Source of the DNA: Mantamonas sphyraenae
Lineage: Eukaryota; CRuMs; Mantamonadidae
Length of the DNA stretch: 64,000 nucleotides
Assembly (NCBI GenBank): GCA_026936335.1
Contig: JAPMXV010000043.1
Span: 186,001-250,000 of the forward strand
Reading direction: 5' to 3'
A program made the translations under genes and the position numbers. The notes below the pieces were generated by a model, which searched no databases, was not told the DNA's origin, and saw only the letters and a program-made list of their open reading frames with translations. Shown piece after piece: positions 12,023 through 23,832 of the stretch. The number at the start of each line of letters is the position of its first letter. Within the stretch, counting starts at the first letter, position 1.

Positions 12023-15000
12023 ATGTCCGCCTTTTCCAAACGAAGAACGGCAGACGGAAGCGGCAGGAAACGCACAGCTGGACAAGGCGCCGGTGATGGC
12101 GTCGGCTCATTCCGCGCAAAGATGGTGGCGCGGATGAAAGCCGAGGCCAGCTCAGCCAACTCGAACGCCAGCCCTGCAGGCGGCAAGGGATCACGTGGCG
12201 GCAAAGCAAGAGGCAGCGGAGGTGGCAAACAATCCACACGCGACTCTCGCGCGGGAGGCCGAGCTGGAGCTTCCGCACGCAGGAGCGGCGGCCCAGGACG
12301 TACTGCCAACCATGCACCGGCGCACGGCCGTCGACGACGTGGCCGCGACGACCAGCAGGACGGGCAGCGAGACGACGAGGCAGGCAGTGACGACGAGGCA
12401 CGTAGCCCCAGGCAAATCGGTCGACAAAGTTCAAACGACAACAACGAGGACGAACCCACGGGGGCTGCTTTGGCGCGAGCCGCCAAACGCCGCAACCTGC
12501 GCAAGGACTTTCTGGACGACGAAGACGACGCCGTGGACGAGGGAAGCGACAGTGACCAAGCCAACACCGACGGTGACAGCGACGACGGCGACATGAATGC
12601 AGACGCACCGTCCGAGGGCGGTCGCCAATCGGCTGATCAGCAAAACACCACCCTGTTTGTGAAAGGAGTCGAGGCAGGAGGCAAGCAGGGCGAAGCAGAG
12701 CTCCGCAAACACTTTGCTCGCTTCGGCAAGGTGGACACCGTCGTGTGCAGGAGCAGTGGGCCGGGCAACACGTTTGCGTTTGTCACCTTTGGTGATCACA
12801 CACCGCGGCCGAGAACGCCATCAAGCGCGGACGGCGCATGAGGGGGAACCAGAAACCACTGGATATCCGGTGGTCTCACACAAAGACAAATGCGAAGCAA
12901 CAACAGCAGGCTGGTAGCAGTGGGGACGATACGGCGAGCAACGTCCTCTTTGCTTCCGGTTGGACCCAAGACCAACACGACCAACAGACCCTGGAGGCAC
13001 ACTTTGAGCAGTTTGGCCCCGTCAAAAACGTGGCTCTGCGCGAGAAGCGAGGCCGTCACTTTGCCTTTGTCACCTTTGACGACACGGAAGGCGCCAAGCA
13101 GGCCATGGAAGAATCCGCGCCCCTGGACGGCCAAAACGTGCGTCTGGAGTGGTATCGCACCGACACGTCTGTGGGCACCCAGTCGGCAGCTGTATCCACC
13201 TCATCCGCACGACGCCAACGGAACGTGTGCCGCTACGGCGAAAAATGCACGCGCACAAACGATCCTACCCACAGGCAACGGTTTGCTCATCCACACCTTG
13301 ACGTTGATGACGAGCAGGGTGAGGACAAAGCAGATCCGCAGGACGTCCAACAGACGGATGCGGAGGACGGTGACGACGTCGACCAAATGTCCGACGATGA
13401 CGGCGACCAAGACGAGGATGACCCTTACGAAGAAGAAAACGACGATGACAGCGATACCGACGTGGGAGACAGCGGATATGAGGGCCAGGAAGACGAAGGG
13501 ATGGAATCCGACACCGCTGCATCAACAACCATGCGAGTCACCAAGCCACATGCGTCTGTATTTGACGCTGACGCCTACGACGCAAGCCTATGCGTCCTTA
13601 TCTCGGACCTCAACAGTTCTGTGGAGGGCAAGCACATCAAAGCAGCGGTTGCCCCATCGCGGCTCGCTTTCCGCATCAAGTGGATTGACGATGCCCACGC
13701 GCTGGCCATCATGCGCAGCCACGACGACCAAGCCAAAGCGCTCAGAATCTGGCCTCAGGTCCTCAATGTCAAGCCCTACCGCCCTGAAGAGTGGGGAGGC
13801 ACCGCGCAGGTCGTCAAGGTGGAGCCCACAAGCAGCAGCCGTGCACCACCTCCTACCCCTCCGTCATCCAGCCCTCCACCCTCGTCCTCCACCACAACCA
13901 CCACCGTGCCGTCGTGGATGGAAAAGGAAGCCCTCAAGGGCCAGCAGCGCATCGCATCTTCCGATCGGCCACGACCGGTGCCTGCCGCACGCGCAAAGCG
14001 CGCGTTTCCTCGCCGCTCCCTGCGGGAACTGTTTGGTGGAGACGCACAAGGGTCGTCCAAGGGCATGATCACCCTGACACGCACCCCCATGTACCAGGAG
14101 GACGCTGCATCCGGCGCCGAGGACGATGAGTGGGACAGTGAGGTCCTCGTCGGCACGTGTATGGACATGTGCCCGGAAAAAGAGATTGACGAGCGTGTGG
14201 AAGAGCGTGCTCTGGGCGAGTACGAGCGCGAGCCAGGCACGGTCGGCTCCTACGAGATGATCCCCAAGCGAGAGTGGGTCCTGAAGCGCTACGCCCGCCC
14301 TGCCGCGACAAAGAAGCTCACCGCTGACCAGGTACGTCCCATGCCTGTCCTGCAGACCGTGATGGAGTTTGTCACCAACGAGGTACTCGACAGCACACGC
14401 TATTCAGAGGCCACCAAGAACAATTTTATAGCCGACCGCCTGCGCAGCATGCGCCGCGACATCACTTGCCAGCATCTCAACAACGCCTTCAGCATCGCCC
14501 TCCTCGAGCGCATGGTGCGCTACCACATCTACATGGACCACGAACTCTGTCAGGAGCCCCCCTCCGTGTTTGATCCCACACGCTCCAAGAACTTCATCAA
14601 CGAGTGCATCACCTCCCTGATGCAGATGTACGACGACCTGCGTTCCACAGGCGCCGCAATGGCCAGCGAGCACGAAGCCGAAATCTACGCCTACTTGATT
14701 CTCCTCAAGATGGAGCGTCCCGTGCGAGCCATTCCCAACGCCGTCCGCAACGCAGGCCCCGTCCAGTTTGCCCTCCAGCTCGTCCGTGCCTATGAGAGCG
14801 GCAACTACGCACGATTCTTCAGGCTCACCTTGCAGCAAGCCACCTTTCTCCAAACATGCCTCATCGTCCGCTTCGCAAACAGCGTCCGTGGCTATGCCCT
14901 GCAAATCATGAACCGTGCCTACCGAGCAAAGCACGGCCAGCGGTTTGCCGTCGCCGACCTCGAGCGCCTCCTTTGCTTCAATGACGCCGACCACGCAGTC

Positions 15001-18000
15001 GCCTTTCTCGAGAGCCACGGCGTGTCCTGTGTCACCGCAGACGACGACAGCCAGCTCTACGCCGTCCTGGGCAGTGGCACTGTCACTCTCAACGACAAAT
15101 TCCCTCGCCGTCGCTCCAAGCTTGTCGAGTACAAGATCCCGCGAGGCTGCACCGCCAAGCAGATCATCGACGGCGGCCGCAGCATCCAGGGCGTGACCTG
15201 GGCCTCCACTGGCGGGTACTTTGGCAAACGCACCGATCTCGGCGGCACTTGCGACCTGGACTTTGCTGCTTTGCAGGATAGCCTTGCCGCAGAGCGTATG
15301 GCTCGTCTGCAGGGCAAAGCAGGCGCACATGCAATCCTCAGTGCGTCTCGCACTGAAGACGACGAAACCCGAGCAGCGCGGGCCGCAGAGAGGTTGCTTC
15401 TGCTCCAACAACGAGAAGAGGACGCGCGCCTCGCCGTGCTCATCAACAAGGCTGCCCTGCATCATGGGCAAACCGTGCTTCGACGCGCTTTTGCCGCGTG
15501 GAAGTTGTACAGGACACTTATGGCACGCCAACGCGAATTCGTGCGCCAGCAGGAGGAAGCGGCACGTATGGAGGTCGAACGTCAACGCAAGGAGAAAGAG
15601 GCGGCCGCGGAGGCTGCCCGCAAGCAGGCTCAGCGTGAAGAAGCAGCGCGTACGGCACGCCGCATGGCGTACGAGGCAGAACGCCAAGCCGTACTCCAAC
15701 AGAGAGCCACGCAGATGGAGAGCATGGCCACTGCCTTTCACCAGCTGGTGGTCCAGCAGAACGTCTTTCACGCCTGGCGCGAACAGGCAGCCTTTGAACG
15801 CAGTATGCGCCACGCACAGCAGTTTCTGTATCTCATCAAGTGGCGCAAGCGTCACGCTCTCGCCAGGCAGATTCGCCTGGAGGAGGAGCACAGGCGCGAG
15901 ATCGAGGAGGCCAAGCGGCGCAAGTTTGTCGATGCAATGTCTGGTCCGCCTCTGATCGCACGTGGCGCCCGCAGCGACGCCGTGCAGCCCATCCGCGGCA
16001 TGGAGACAGAGAGTCTCTCTGTGCGCATCAGCACACAGAGCGAGTTGGCAAACCGATCCTACTGGCGCACACGACGAAGCCTCGAGCTCGCCGAACAGAG
16101 CGTGCGCCCTCTCGATGTCGCCGGCTTGGTCCTACCTGGACTGCAGCAAGTCAACCCGCACGCACACGTCTTTGGTTGGAAGCTGCTCATGTGTTCCACT
16201 AACATGCAAGGGTTTGCATGGAACGAGCGTACAAACGTAGGCGCCACGCAGATGCACGACTGGCTGCGTTTCAAGTTTGCCCGCGGACAAACGGGATGGA
16301 CCGGCACCCAGCATGGTCGCAGTGTCGTCTTGTCCCAGTACACAGTGCGCGCGCATGACGTCCTGCGCATGTGGTCGCATCCCGCCGCCGACGACCAAGA
16401 CTCTCTGGACATGGACGACGACGACTTGGCCGATGTCGATGACGCGGCCGACATTCAACACGACACCCGTGCGCTCCACGTGTGCATCTCCTACCTCGAC
16501 GGCACTCCAGGCACCATGGCCAACCAAGCACCGTTGGAACTGCGTGACGCCGTCGTGGGCGTGGACGCCTTGCTCTTCTGCGTGGATGCACCCACCAGCA
16601 AAGGCAGCTGGTCTTACCATTGGACACAACAGCGGGTGCAGTTTGATGCCCTCGTCGCGGCCCTTCCCAAGCGCGCTCGTGTGCCCGTCGTCGTCCTCTT
16701 TGACGTCAACCCCTTCAAGGGCTTGTTTCCGGACGACTTGTTAGCCGAATGCGACACGACCAGCGACGTCGTCCTCGCTCTATGCGACCACATCGGCCTT
16801 GCCTTGGGGCTCCACGAGGCCGACCAACACGAGCGCATTACAGAGTGGCTCGTCCAATGCGTCAATGACCCCGAAGAAGAGTCGTTCGACGACGTCCTCT
16901 TTCTCAGCGACGATTCACTAGGCGATTCCCTCGCCTGGCTCGGTGACCACAGCCCCGTGCGACCCAACGTCCACGCACGCACGCTACACGACGTGCTCGA
17001 GTCCAGCGTCGACGCACACAGAGACATGTTGCTTCCTCGCGCAGCCGGCATGTCTTCCCGTATCCCTTGGGCTCACATGACCCGCGACCGCAAACACGTC
17101 CTCGGGCCTGCACACCATGTTTGGCTGTTCAACAGCGTCCTTGCAGCCGTGGTCCAGCAACAGCGCGACCAGGTGGCCCACATGCCGGCTTGGCCCGCCA
17201 CAGAGCTCTGCTCTACGCCTGACGAGTACTCTGACGCCGTGCGCGACGCACACGTTCACGGACGCACCCCTGCACAGCTGCCTCCCCACAAATGGAACAG
17301 CGTACAGCGCATGGCCCAACTGCAGGTGTTTGTCGAGCAGCTCATGTTGCCCGAGATGCAAGAGCACACAACAGGTGATGTCCTTCTTCCGGCTCGCGAC
17401 GACAACGACCCTCCCCGTCTCGACACTGCCCAACTCAAGCGAGCTCTCGAGGCCTATATTCACCGTGTGTCCAATCGTGCCGACTCGCACCAGGTTCTCA
17501 GCGACGTCATGGCCGTCGTCGATGCCATGTGCACACCGGACATCCACGACGACTCCCGCCAAGTCAATCTCGAATTGCTGTGGTATCGCATCTTCCAAGA
17601 GCTCACGTACTGGCGCCTGCAGAGCGTGCGTGCTCACGGTGACCAGCTCCTATTTGCCGTCGACTACGCGGGTGCAGACTCGGCCGCAAATCAACTCCTT
17701 CTTGCCGAAGACAGCGTCTCCAGTGCCGCCGACATGGCCTACGAAGCTGTCGACGACGTCTACGAGCGACAGGAGCAGGCTGCCATAGAGGTGTGGGCCC
17801 AGGGCCTGGCCATGAGCGAGCTGTGGTCGGTCGCCACTGAGCGCGTCCTGCGCTTCTTTCACGAGTCTCTTGATGACGTACGCGCAAAAGATGCATCGCT
17901 GAAAAGCCATGCACACGTCGTTAATGAGCGCAGAAAGCGAGACCGCGATGGCTCAGGCGGCCGACACGGCACACAAACCGACACCCTTCTCGATGACGAC

Positions 18001-18249
18001 GAACAGCTCATGCAGCAGGGCATCCACACCCTGCATGACTCGAAAAAGGCACGCCTATGGCAACAAATCGACGTCGAGGACATTGTCGAACGACGGTTTC
18101 CCCAGGAGCATAGCGAAGACGTGGCCCTGCTCAAGGCTCTTCAGAACGAGCGCCGCGAAAGCGAGCGGTACTCGCGCGAGCTGCGCCGACTCGCTGCAAC
18201 GCCGAAGGAATTGAGTGTGGAGGATGTGTTTGGACTGGAGAGGTGGTGA
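12023..18249 (+). CDS. SAC3/GANP-like mRNA export factor, apparent frameshift
   Basis: Scaffold of the TREX-2 complex, coupling transcription to mRNA export at nuclear pores (family knowledge). ATG 12023 is preferred over an in-frame upstream codon at 11963. The N-terminus is basic, then acidic, followed by an RRM (LFVKGVEAGG, FAFVTFGDH). That RRM stops in frame at 12841 but continues in another frame as AAENAIKRGRRMRGN, so the shift lies within 12796-12838. A second RRM (VLFASGW, FAFVTFDD), a CCCH finger (CRYGEKCTR), acidic tracts and a SAC3/GANP domain beginning GTCMDMCPEKE follow. Then come a long charged coiled coil and a C-terminal region resembling the GANP/MCM3AP tail. Joined length is about 2075 residues, close to animal GANP. 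The two frames overlap by ATGA, but a domain split in two argues against two genes. Confidence 0.85.
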
Positions 18250-18280
18250 GGGGGAGGTGTGTGAGCCACGTTCAACGCAA

Positions 18281-19783
18281 ATGCAACCAATCCAGAACTC
18301 ATGCCCGAGGCCTTGTGGCCTGTTGTCCTGTGGTTCCTCTTGCTGCTCTTTTGTGCTCGCCCTGCTGCGTCATTGGCTCACCATGGCGTCCACCAAGCAC
18401 CTGGTGACACGTGCATGGCTGCCTGGTCTTGGCTGCACCCTGGACTTTCTTCGCCAGCCCGTCGCCCTGCTCACACAAGCAGGCAACGACCATCCGGACG
18501 GCTTCGTGCTAGACGTCGCTGGACAACACGTCTACATGTCCTTGCATCCCGATTGGCCCGCTGTCTTTGTGGGATCACCCGAGAGCCGTGTTTCCTTCTA
18601 CGACGCCGCAGCGGACTTCTTTGCCACCACCCTCGGCCGCGATGCCTTTGACAGCGACGGCTTGGCAGACATCCTGGAAGCACACGCATTTCCTGCTCCC
18701 CAAGAGTACCAAGAGCTTCAGAGCGACCTCACCCAGTCGCTGCTGGACGCCTGGTTCTCGGAGAAACCCGACCTTCAAGTCGATCTCTTTCAACAACTGC
18801 CTGCGCTGATTCTCGACATCAACGCCCAGTGCCTGGTTGCGTCAGAACTGTCTGCGTACACAGATCTGGGCCAGGCTGTCTTCACCATCCAGGATCTGGT
18901 CAATTCCACAAGTGTGCTTCCGCCTCTACTGGCCGCCCCCTTTCTTCGTCCCGCTCACAAGGCCCTCGACAGATTGGAAGCCATTGTGAGCGAAGTTCTG
19001 CGCCAGAGAACCGTTCCACAGCGGTACGATGTCCTCGAGATGCTTCGTGAGTACCGTACAGCCCAGGGGCAGCCGCTCACTCCGCGCCAGATCACCGTGC
19101 GTGTGTTCAGCCTACTGTACGCTGGGGGCACCTCGGTCAAGGCCTCATCGTGGATGGTCCATCTCATGCTGCGCAAGGAGAATGCAGCTGCATTGCAGGC
19201 CACTCTGGCTCAAATCCGATCCGAATGCCGCGATCTTGGCGAAGGGGACCTCGCTATCGGCCTGGACATCCTCACACACGATTTCGAAGCCATGTCCAGG
19301 CTCACATGGCTGCGTGGCTGTTTCTTCGAGACCCTGCGTCTCATGACCGGTCCGATGATGATCCGCAAAGCACGCCAAGATTTCGCCTTTCGATCGTTCG
19401 ACATTCCCCAGGGTTCCATGCTGGCGATGAGCCCTCTGCACAAACACATGGATCCTGCCGTATATCAGCAACCGGATCAGTTTCTGCCCCAGCGCTGGAT
19501 GGATGGCACCCACACACGCGGCTACGACAACCTCGCCTGGGGTGGCGGCCCACACATTTGCCTAGGAAAGCAGTTTGCCACTCTGCAGGTCTGCATGCTC
19601 ACAGTGTGGCTGTTTGCCCACTGCAAACTGAGCCTGCACCCTCGCCATGGCTCCCCCACCCCACTCTTTGCCGGCCCTGGCCTCGCGCTTCCCAATCGCT
19701 CCGCCCCGGTCCGCATCCACCACATGCGCTCGGGACCCGTGTTCCCCATGTTGGTGCTGCAACCTAACGAGGACGACAGGTGA
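18281..19783 (+). CDS. Cytochrome P450, CYP51/CYP7/CYP8-like
   Basis: Haem-thiolate monooxygenase, by family likely an ER-membrane enzyme of sterol or steroid-like metabolism. Core motifs in order: proline-rich WLPGLGCTLDFL; I-helix AGGTSVKASSW, which has the CYP51-type layout rather than AGxDT; K-helix ETLR; meander FLPQRW; haem loop WGGGPHICLG with the Cys ligand. Starting at ATG 18281 gives 500 residues and a moderately hydrophobic N-terminus that could act as an anchor. An in-frame ATG at 18383 has a much stronger context (CACCATGG) but would leave a soluble 466-residue protein. Only 31 bp separate it from the SAC3/GANP stop, and it converges on the coiled-coil gene with 23 bp between stops. 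The substrate cannot be deduced. Confidence 0.85.
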   Translation: MQPIQNSCPRPCGLLSCGSSCCSFVLALLRHWLTMASTKHLVTRAWLPGLGCTLDFLRQPVALLTQAGNDHPDGFVLDVAGQHVYMSLHPDWPAVFVGSPESRVSFYDAAADFFATTLGRDAFDSDGLADILEAHAFPAPQEYQELQSDLTQSLLDAWFSEKPDLQVDLFQQLPALILDINAQCLVASELSAYTDLGQAVFTIQDLVNSTSVLPPLLAAPFLRPAHKALDRLEAIVSEVLRQRTVPQRYDVLEMLREYRTAQGQPLTPRQITVRVFSLLYAGGTSVKASSWMVHLMLRKENAAALQATLAQIRSECRDLGEGDLAIGLDILTHDFEAMSRLTWLRGCFFETLRLMTGPMMIRKARQDFAFRSFDIPQGSMLAMSPLHKHMDPAVYQQPDQFLPQRWMDGTHTRGYDNLAWGGGPHICLGKQFATLQVCMLTVWLFAHCKLSLHPRHGSPTPLFAGPGLALPNRSAPVRIHHMRSGPVFPMLVLQPNEDDR

Positions 19784-19806
19784 CAAAAACTCGGCTCTGC
19801 ATTCGC

Positions 19807-22800
19807 TCATCCATCGAAATCACTGTCGCTGCCCATCAGACGCGCAAGCTTCCCCACATTGACGTTCTTGCCATTGTTGTTGTCGAAGCTCGTGTCCCAA
19901 TCACTCGACGTGTCTACGTTGCCTGCGCCATACCGTGCCAAGGTCTGCTGCCGTTCGTAAGCATCGTCCGAATCCTCGTCCGACGTGTCATCAAATTCAA
20001 ACCCGTTGCCCTGATCGTAGTTCGGCAGACCAAACTCATCGTCGCTGTCAACTGCTGATTTCTTCGCCGCAACGCCCATTCCGGCCGTCGCCACACCTCC
20101 AGCTGCCATAGCCGTCTTGTTGCTGCTCCGCTGCTGCGGCTGCACCTGCTGCTGCGGCTGGCCAAACATTCCCTCCTCCTCCTCGTCGTCGGAGTCTTCC
20201 AAGCCCAAAAAGTCCTCTTGTTGCTGCTGGTGGGCGGACTTTGGCCTCTGTTGCGCGCCTCCTCGCGTTCCCGCTGCCGAGCCTCCTCTCGCTCCTGCTT
20301 CTCACGTTGCTGCGCCTCCTGCTGCTGCTTGCGCGCGGTAGCAGGCGAGCGTCGATGGTTCTTTGGTGATCGCTTGGTCGTGCGTCGCGACGACGGCCGC
20401 AACGAAAACGGCAGCCCGCCACCAACTCCGCCCAGCATGTCGTCGTCGTCAGAGCTTGAGCTGGACGATCCGGACGAGCCCTGCGACAGGAACGAACGTG
20501 CGCCTGGAGTTGCAGGCGTGCTGCTCGTCATGGATGTGTTGGTGCCGCTCCGCATAGGCTTAGTCGGTGCCCTCTCTGTCTGCGCACCCGTACCGTTGGT
20601 GCTGTACTCCACCCTCCGCTGCGGATCCTCGATGGAGCTTTGGTCCAGCGAAGCCAGCGGTTGATGCTTGTCCTCAGCCTGCTCCAGCGATCCAAGAACG
20701 TTCTCCAAAAACTGCCGGATCTTCTGCGTCGCAACTTGACGCTCATCCTCCGCCACACTGGCCGGAATCAAAAACGTGCTGAATGTGTCTGCGATCTGAT
20801 GCTTGCGCATGATACCTCGTACCTGCAAGAACTCCATGTGGCGACACAACAGCCGCCACAGCGACAACGCCTCTGCGTCCAAGTACTCTTCGATCTTTTC
20901 CGCCCGTGTGTCGATGTGTGGCACCAGCACGGTCATCAGGAACGAACTCGAAATCAAACCCATCGGGTAGTGATGGATCATTGTCGCCAGCACGTCACAG
21001 TACACATCGAGCGCCATCTCGGGCAACGGTTCTCCCTCGCGCAGCGCGTCGATAACCAACATGCGCTCGTCCATGTCCACCTCCACCCCATAGTTGTCCA
21101 ATGCGTTGTCGGCCGTGATGTCCCTCTCGATACGCTCGATCACAGCCTCCCACGACTCCGGCGAGTTCAAGTCCGGTTCCCCTGGTGCGCTTGGCTCCAT
21201 CCTCGCCGCCTCCACACTTGCCCGTGTGCTCGCACGTCGCACGCCGTGTGTGTCAATCAGAAGCTCTTCTAGCGCTTGCAGCGGGATGTTGTACCGGTCT
21301 ACCGCGCCCGTGCTGAACGACTCCAGCACGTCTTCTCTCACATCCAGTCCTCGCATCTGCTGTACCATCGCGTACAGCACACCATGTACCAACTCTTCCA
21401 GCAGGAACGAGTACTGGCGCTGGTCGTCCTGGCTCATGCCGGCAAGCTTTTCCGCGCTCGGCACCTTGTCTTTTCGCCTGGTTTGCACCTCCTGCTCCAG
21501 CACTGTTTCCCAGAACGCCAGCGACTGCACGCACGCCGCCCCACTCAACTCCAGAGCCAGAGTACGTGCAGGCGCATGCACCAGGTGCAGCACGCCTGAA
21601 ATGTTCAAACAACGGTACGCGAGCGCGTGTTCTTGTTTGACCCACAGCAGTTCCATCGCCGTCTTGGCCATTTCTGTCAGCGTATCAAACACCTGACGCA
21701 TGCATTCCGGAGTCGACCGTCGTCCCTCCAGCACGCGCACCAGCTGCTCCGCAGCAGCCACCTCCGACCCCAGCAGCGCGCATACACGCTCCCGATGTTC
21801 GCTTTCCAGACCTCCGCTCACAACCAACCGGTTCACCTGGTGTCGCACATAGTCTGGCGTAGACACGCTTCCTGCACTTCCCGGGGTGTTGCCCTGTTGC
21901 CCTTGTTGTTGTTTCTGCTTCGGCGTGCGATCCCACTCCGCTTCCTCCTCGCCCGACTGCGCCCGAGCCAGGTCCTGGTCCATCGAGAAACGTACCTGGC
22001 TGCCTGCACTCTGCGGTCGCTGCTGCTGTTGCTGCTGCTGCTGCTGCCGCGGACTGGCCTTTGGGGACTCGGATTGTTTCGGACTCATCGCGTAAGGACT
22101 TGTTGCCGTTGCTAGAGCTGCATACGACCCTCCACTGGTAGCTCCTGAGGTCGACGTGTCCACACGCAGAGTCTGTTGCGGTGTACGCTCGCCACCCGAC
22201 GAACGCCGCGACGACGACCCAGAGCCCGCCGATGGCCTACGCTGCTGCTGCTCAGCGTACGGGGAGCGCGACGACCCCGACAAGGAGCCCGACCTTCCCT
22301 GCTGCTGCAGCTGCGCGTTGCTGCGCTCATTGTCTGCAAACATGTGCTGCACGTTGGCCATCAGAGTCTCTTCAAACTGCTCCCTTGCCCTTTCCAGCTC
22401 CTCTTCGTCCAGCGACTTGTTCGTCTCCTCCCATTCGGCACGTGCTTTGTCCATCTGCTCCCGCAGCCGCGTCTCCTGCTCCACCGCTTGCCGCTCCATC
22501 TTCTGCCGCACCATCTCCCTTTGGATCGCCTCTTTGTTGTGCTGCTCCGTCATCACCAGAAGCCGCTGTCGCACACGGGATTTTTCCGCCTCCAGCAACA
22601 TCTCCTTCTGAAAGTTGTGCTGTGCCTGCACACGCTGCCGATCCAGCTCTCGCATCTTGGCCTCCATCTTTTGGATGTTTGCCACTTCCTGCATCTTCAT
22701 CTGCGCCTGCCACTCTGGGTACTCCTGCTCAATCACGTCCATGTATCGTTGCTGTGGCACGCGTGAGTCGCGTGCGTGTCCTGTCTCTCGTTCCACTCAC

Positions 22801-23344
22801 TTTTGCCCCGCGAAAAGACATGGAGCCGTTTGCTAAATTTGGCGCGCTTGCGCTCTTGCGCCCTTGTTCCGACCTCGCCCGTTGCGACTTACCTTCATCT
22901 TGCGGATCTTGTCCCGTCCACGCCCTTTATCAATGTTTTTCTGTCGCTCCGAGGCGCGTGCCAAGGACGATTCTACGCGTGCAAGCAGGTGCTTGTTTCG
23001 CTCTTCGGCCTCCACCGCCTGCTTTTCCAGCGTCCGCGCTCGACGCCGCAGCGTACTCGCTCGGTAGTTGTTCAGCGACGACGAGTGCGTCATTCGACGC
23101 TGGTGTCGGTGTTCCAGCTGTTGCTTTCGTGTTTCCCTGCATACATCCACTCTGTCAGCCTGGGTCACCGGTAAAGCGGTGGCTGCTTGTTCGACGCCTT
23201 TCAATTCAAAAACACGACGCCGTCTCCAACAACCTACAGTTCCTCAACTCGCCGCTCCAGCTTCGACATGCTCGCCATATGCTGCGGGTTTGCATGCCCC
23301 AATGCCAACAGCTGCTGATGCCGATGCGTCCCGTTCCAAGACAT
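19807..23344 (-). CDS. Unrecognised coiled-coil protein, apparent frameshift
   Basis: I do not recognise the family. Three minus-strand exons: 23238-23344 (ATG, then SWNGTHRHQQ), 22893-23136 and 19807-22751, with GTAGGT and GTAAGT donors. Joining them gives a continuous heptad-like helix through KIRKMK/QRYMDVIEQEYPEW, typical of cytoskeletal or centrosomal proteins. A Ser/Gln-rich linker with a poly-Gln run follows, then a long predicted all-helical domain, a Ser-rich low-complexity region and a charged helix. Near 20253-20258 (GCGCGC) the frame must change: the first frame runs into arginine-rich nonsense, while the other continues as QQQQEDFLGLEDSDDEEEE to an acidic C-terminus ending at 19807. 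About 1098 residues when joined. The acidic, Trp-containing tail suggests a protein-interaction motif (inference). Confidence 0.7.
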
Positions 23345-23832
23345 TCCAGAAAACTCGTTTTGTGTCCCTTGGCGCGCGACCTCCCGCGTGCCACGTTCAT
23401 TGATTCGTGAATCCCAAAGCAGGTCACTCTCTCGGCTACACACGCACCTCACAAACACGTGCTTTCCGCGTGCCACGTCCTGGAGAGCTCCCCGGGGGGA
23501 TTCTCCGGCTCCTTCACAGCCGCCCGGCCAAAACCGCCCCCGCCACCACAATGGCCATGACAACGAGCCAGCAAATGCAATAGGGCCCCCAATTGCGCGC
23601 ATATCACTCAATTTCTGCCCACACACAACTCGCCGTGCATCTTGGAGACCCATGCTCGTCGAAAGTATACCGGGGTCTTTTGTCACTGGCAACAGGCTCT
23701 CTGTGTCGCGTGCCGCCTTGCCTCGCTTTCCCTCTGCAACATCTTCCCCGGATCCTCGCATTGTGATGGTCCTCTCGCTCTCTCTCTCCTGCTTGCCCCC
23801 GCACGCGCAGCTGCAACCACAAACAATCCACG
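23345..23832. promoter_or_regulatory. Divergent intergenic region, 488 bp
   Basis: Lies between the minus-strand coiled-coil gene and the plus-strand LPMO-like gene. An open frame crosses it on the minus strand, but its translation is low-complexity and matches nothing, so I treat it as non-coding. AGTATACC near 23664 is weakly TATA-like. CT-rich sequence precedes the plus-strand start. This is the largest gap between genes in the window. Confidence 0.5.

Noticed and set aside
12838-12841. ATGA overlap suggesting a two-gene reinitiation unit in SAC3/GANP.
   Set aside because: The overlap falls inside one RRM whose halves lie in the two frames, so a single broken gene is simpler. Termination-reinitiation would make two half-domains.
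14404-15891. A 495-codon open frame on the minus strand within SAC3/GANP.
   Set aside because: Antisense to the conserved SAC3 domain, with no recognisable motif. High GC and codon bias create long antisense frames in this genome.
18301-18400. A hydrophobic signal-like peptide (MPEALWPVVLWFLLLLF) in the frame offset from the P450.
   Set aside because: It would need a frameshift opposite in sense to the other breaks. The P450 frame itself has an ATG at 18281 with a moderately hydrophobic lead, giving a normal 500-residue length.
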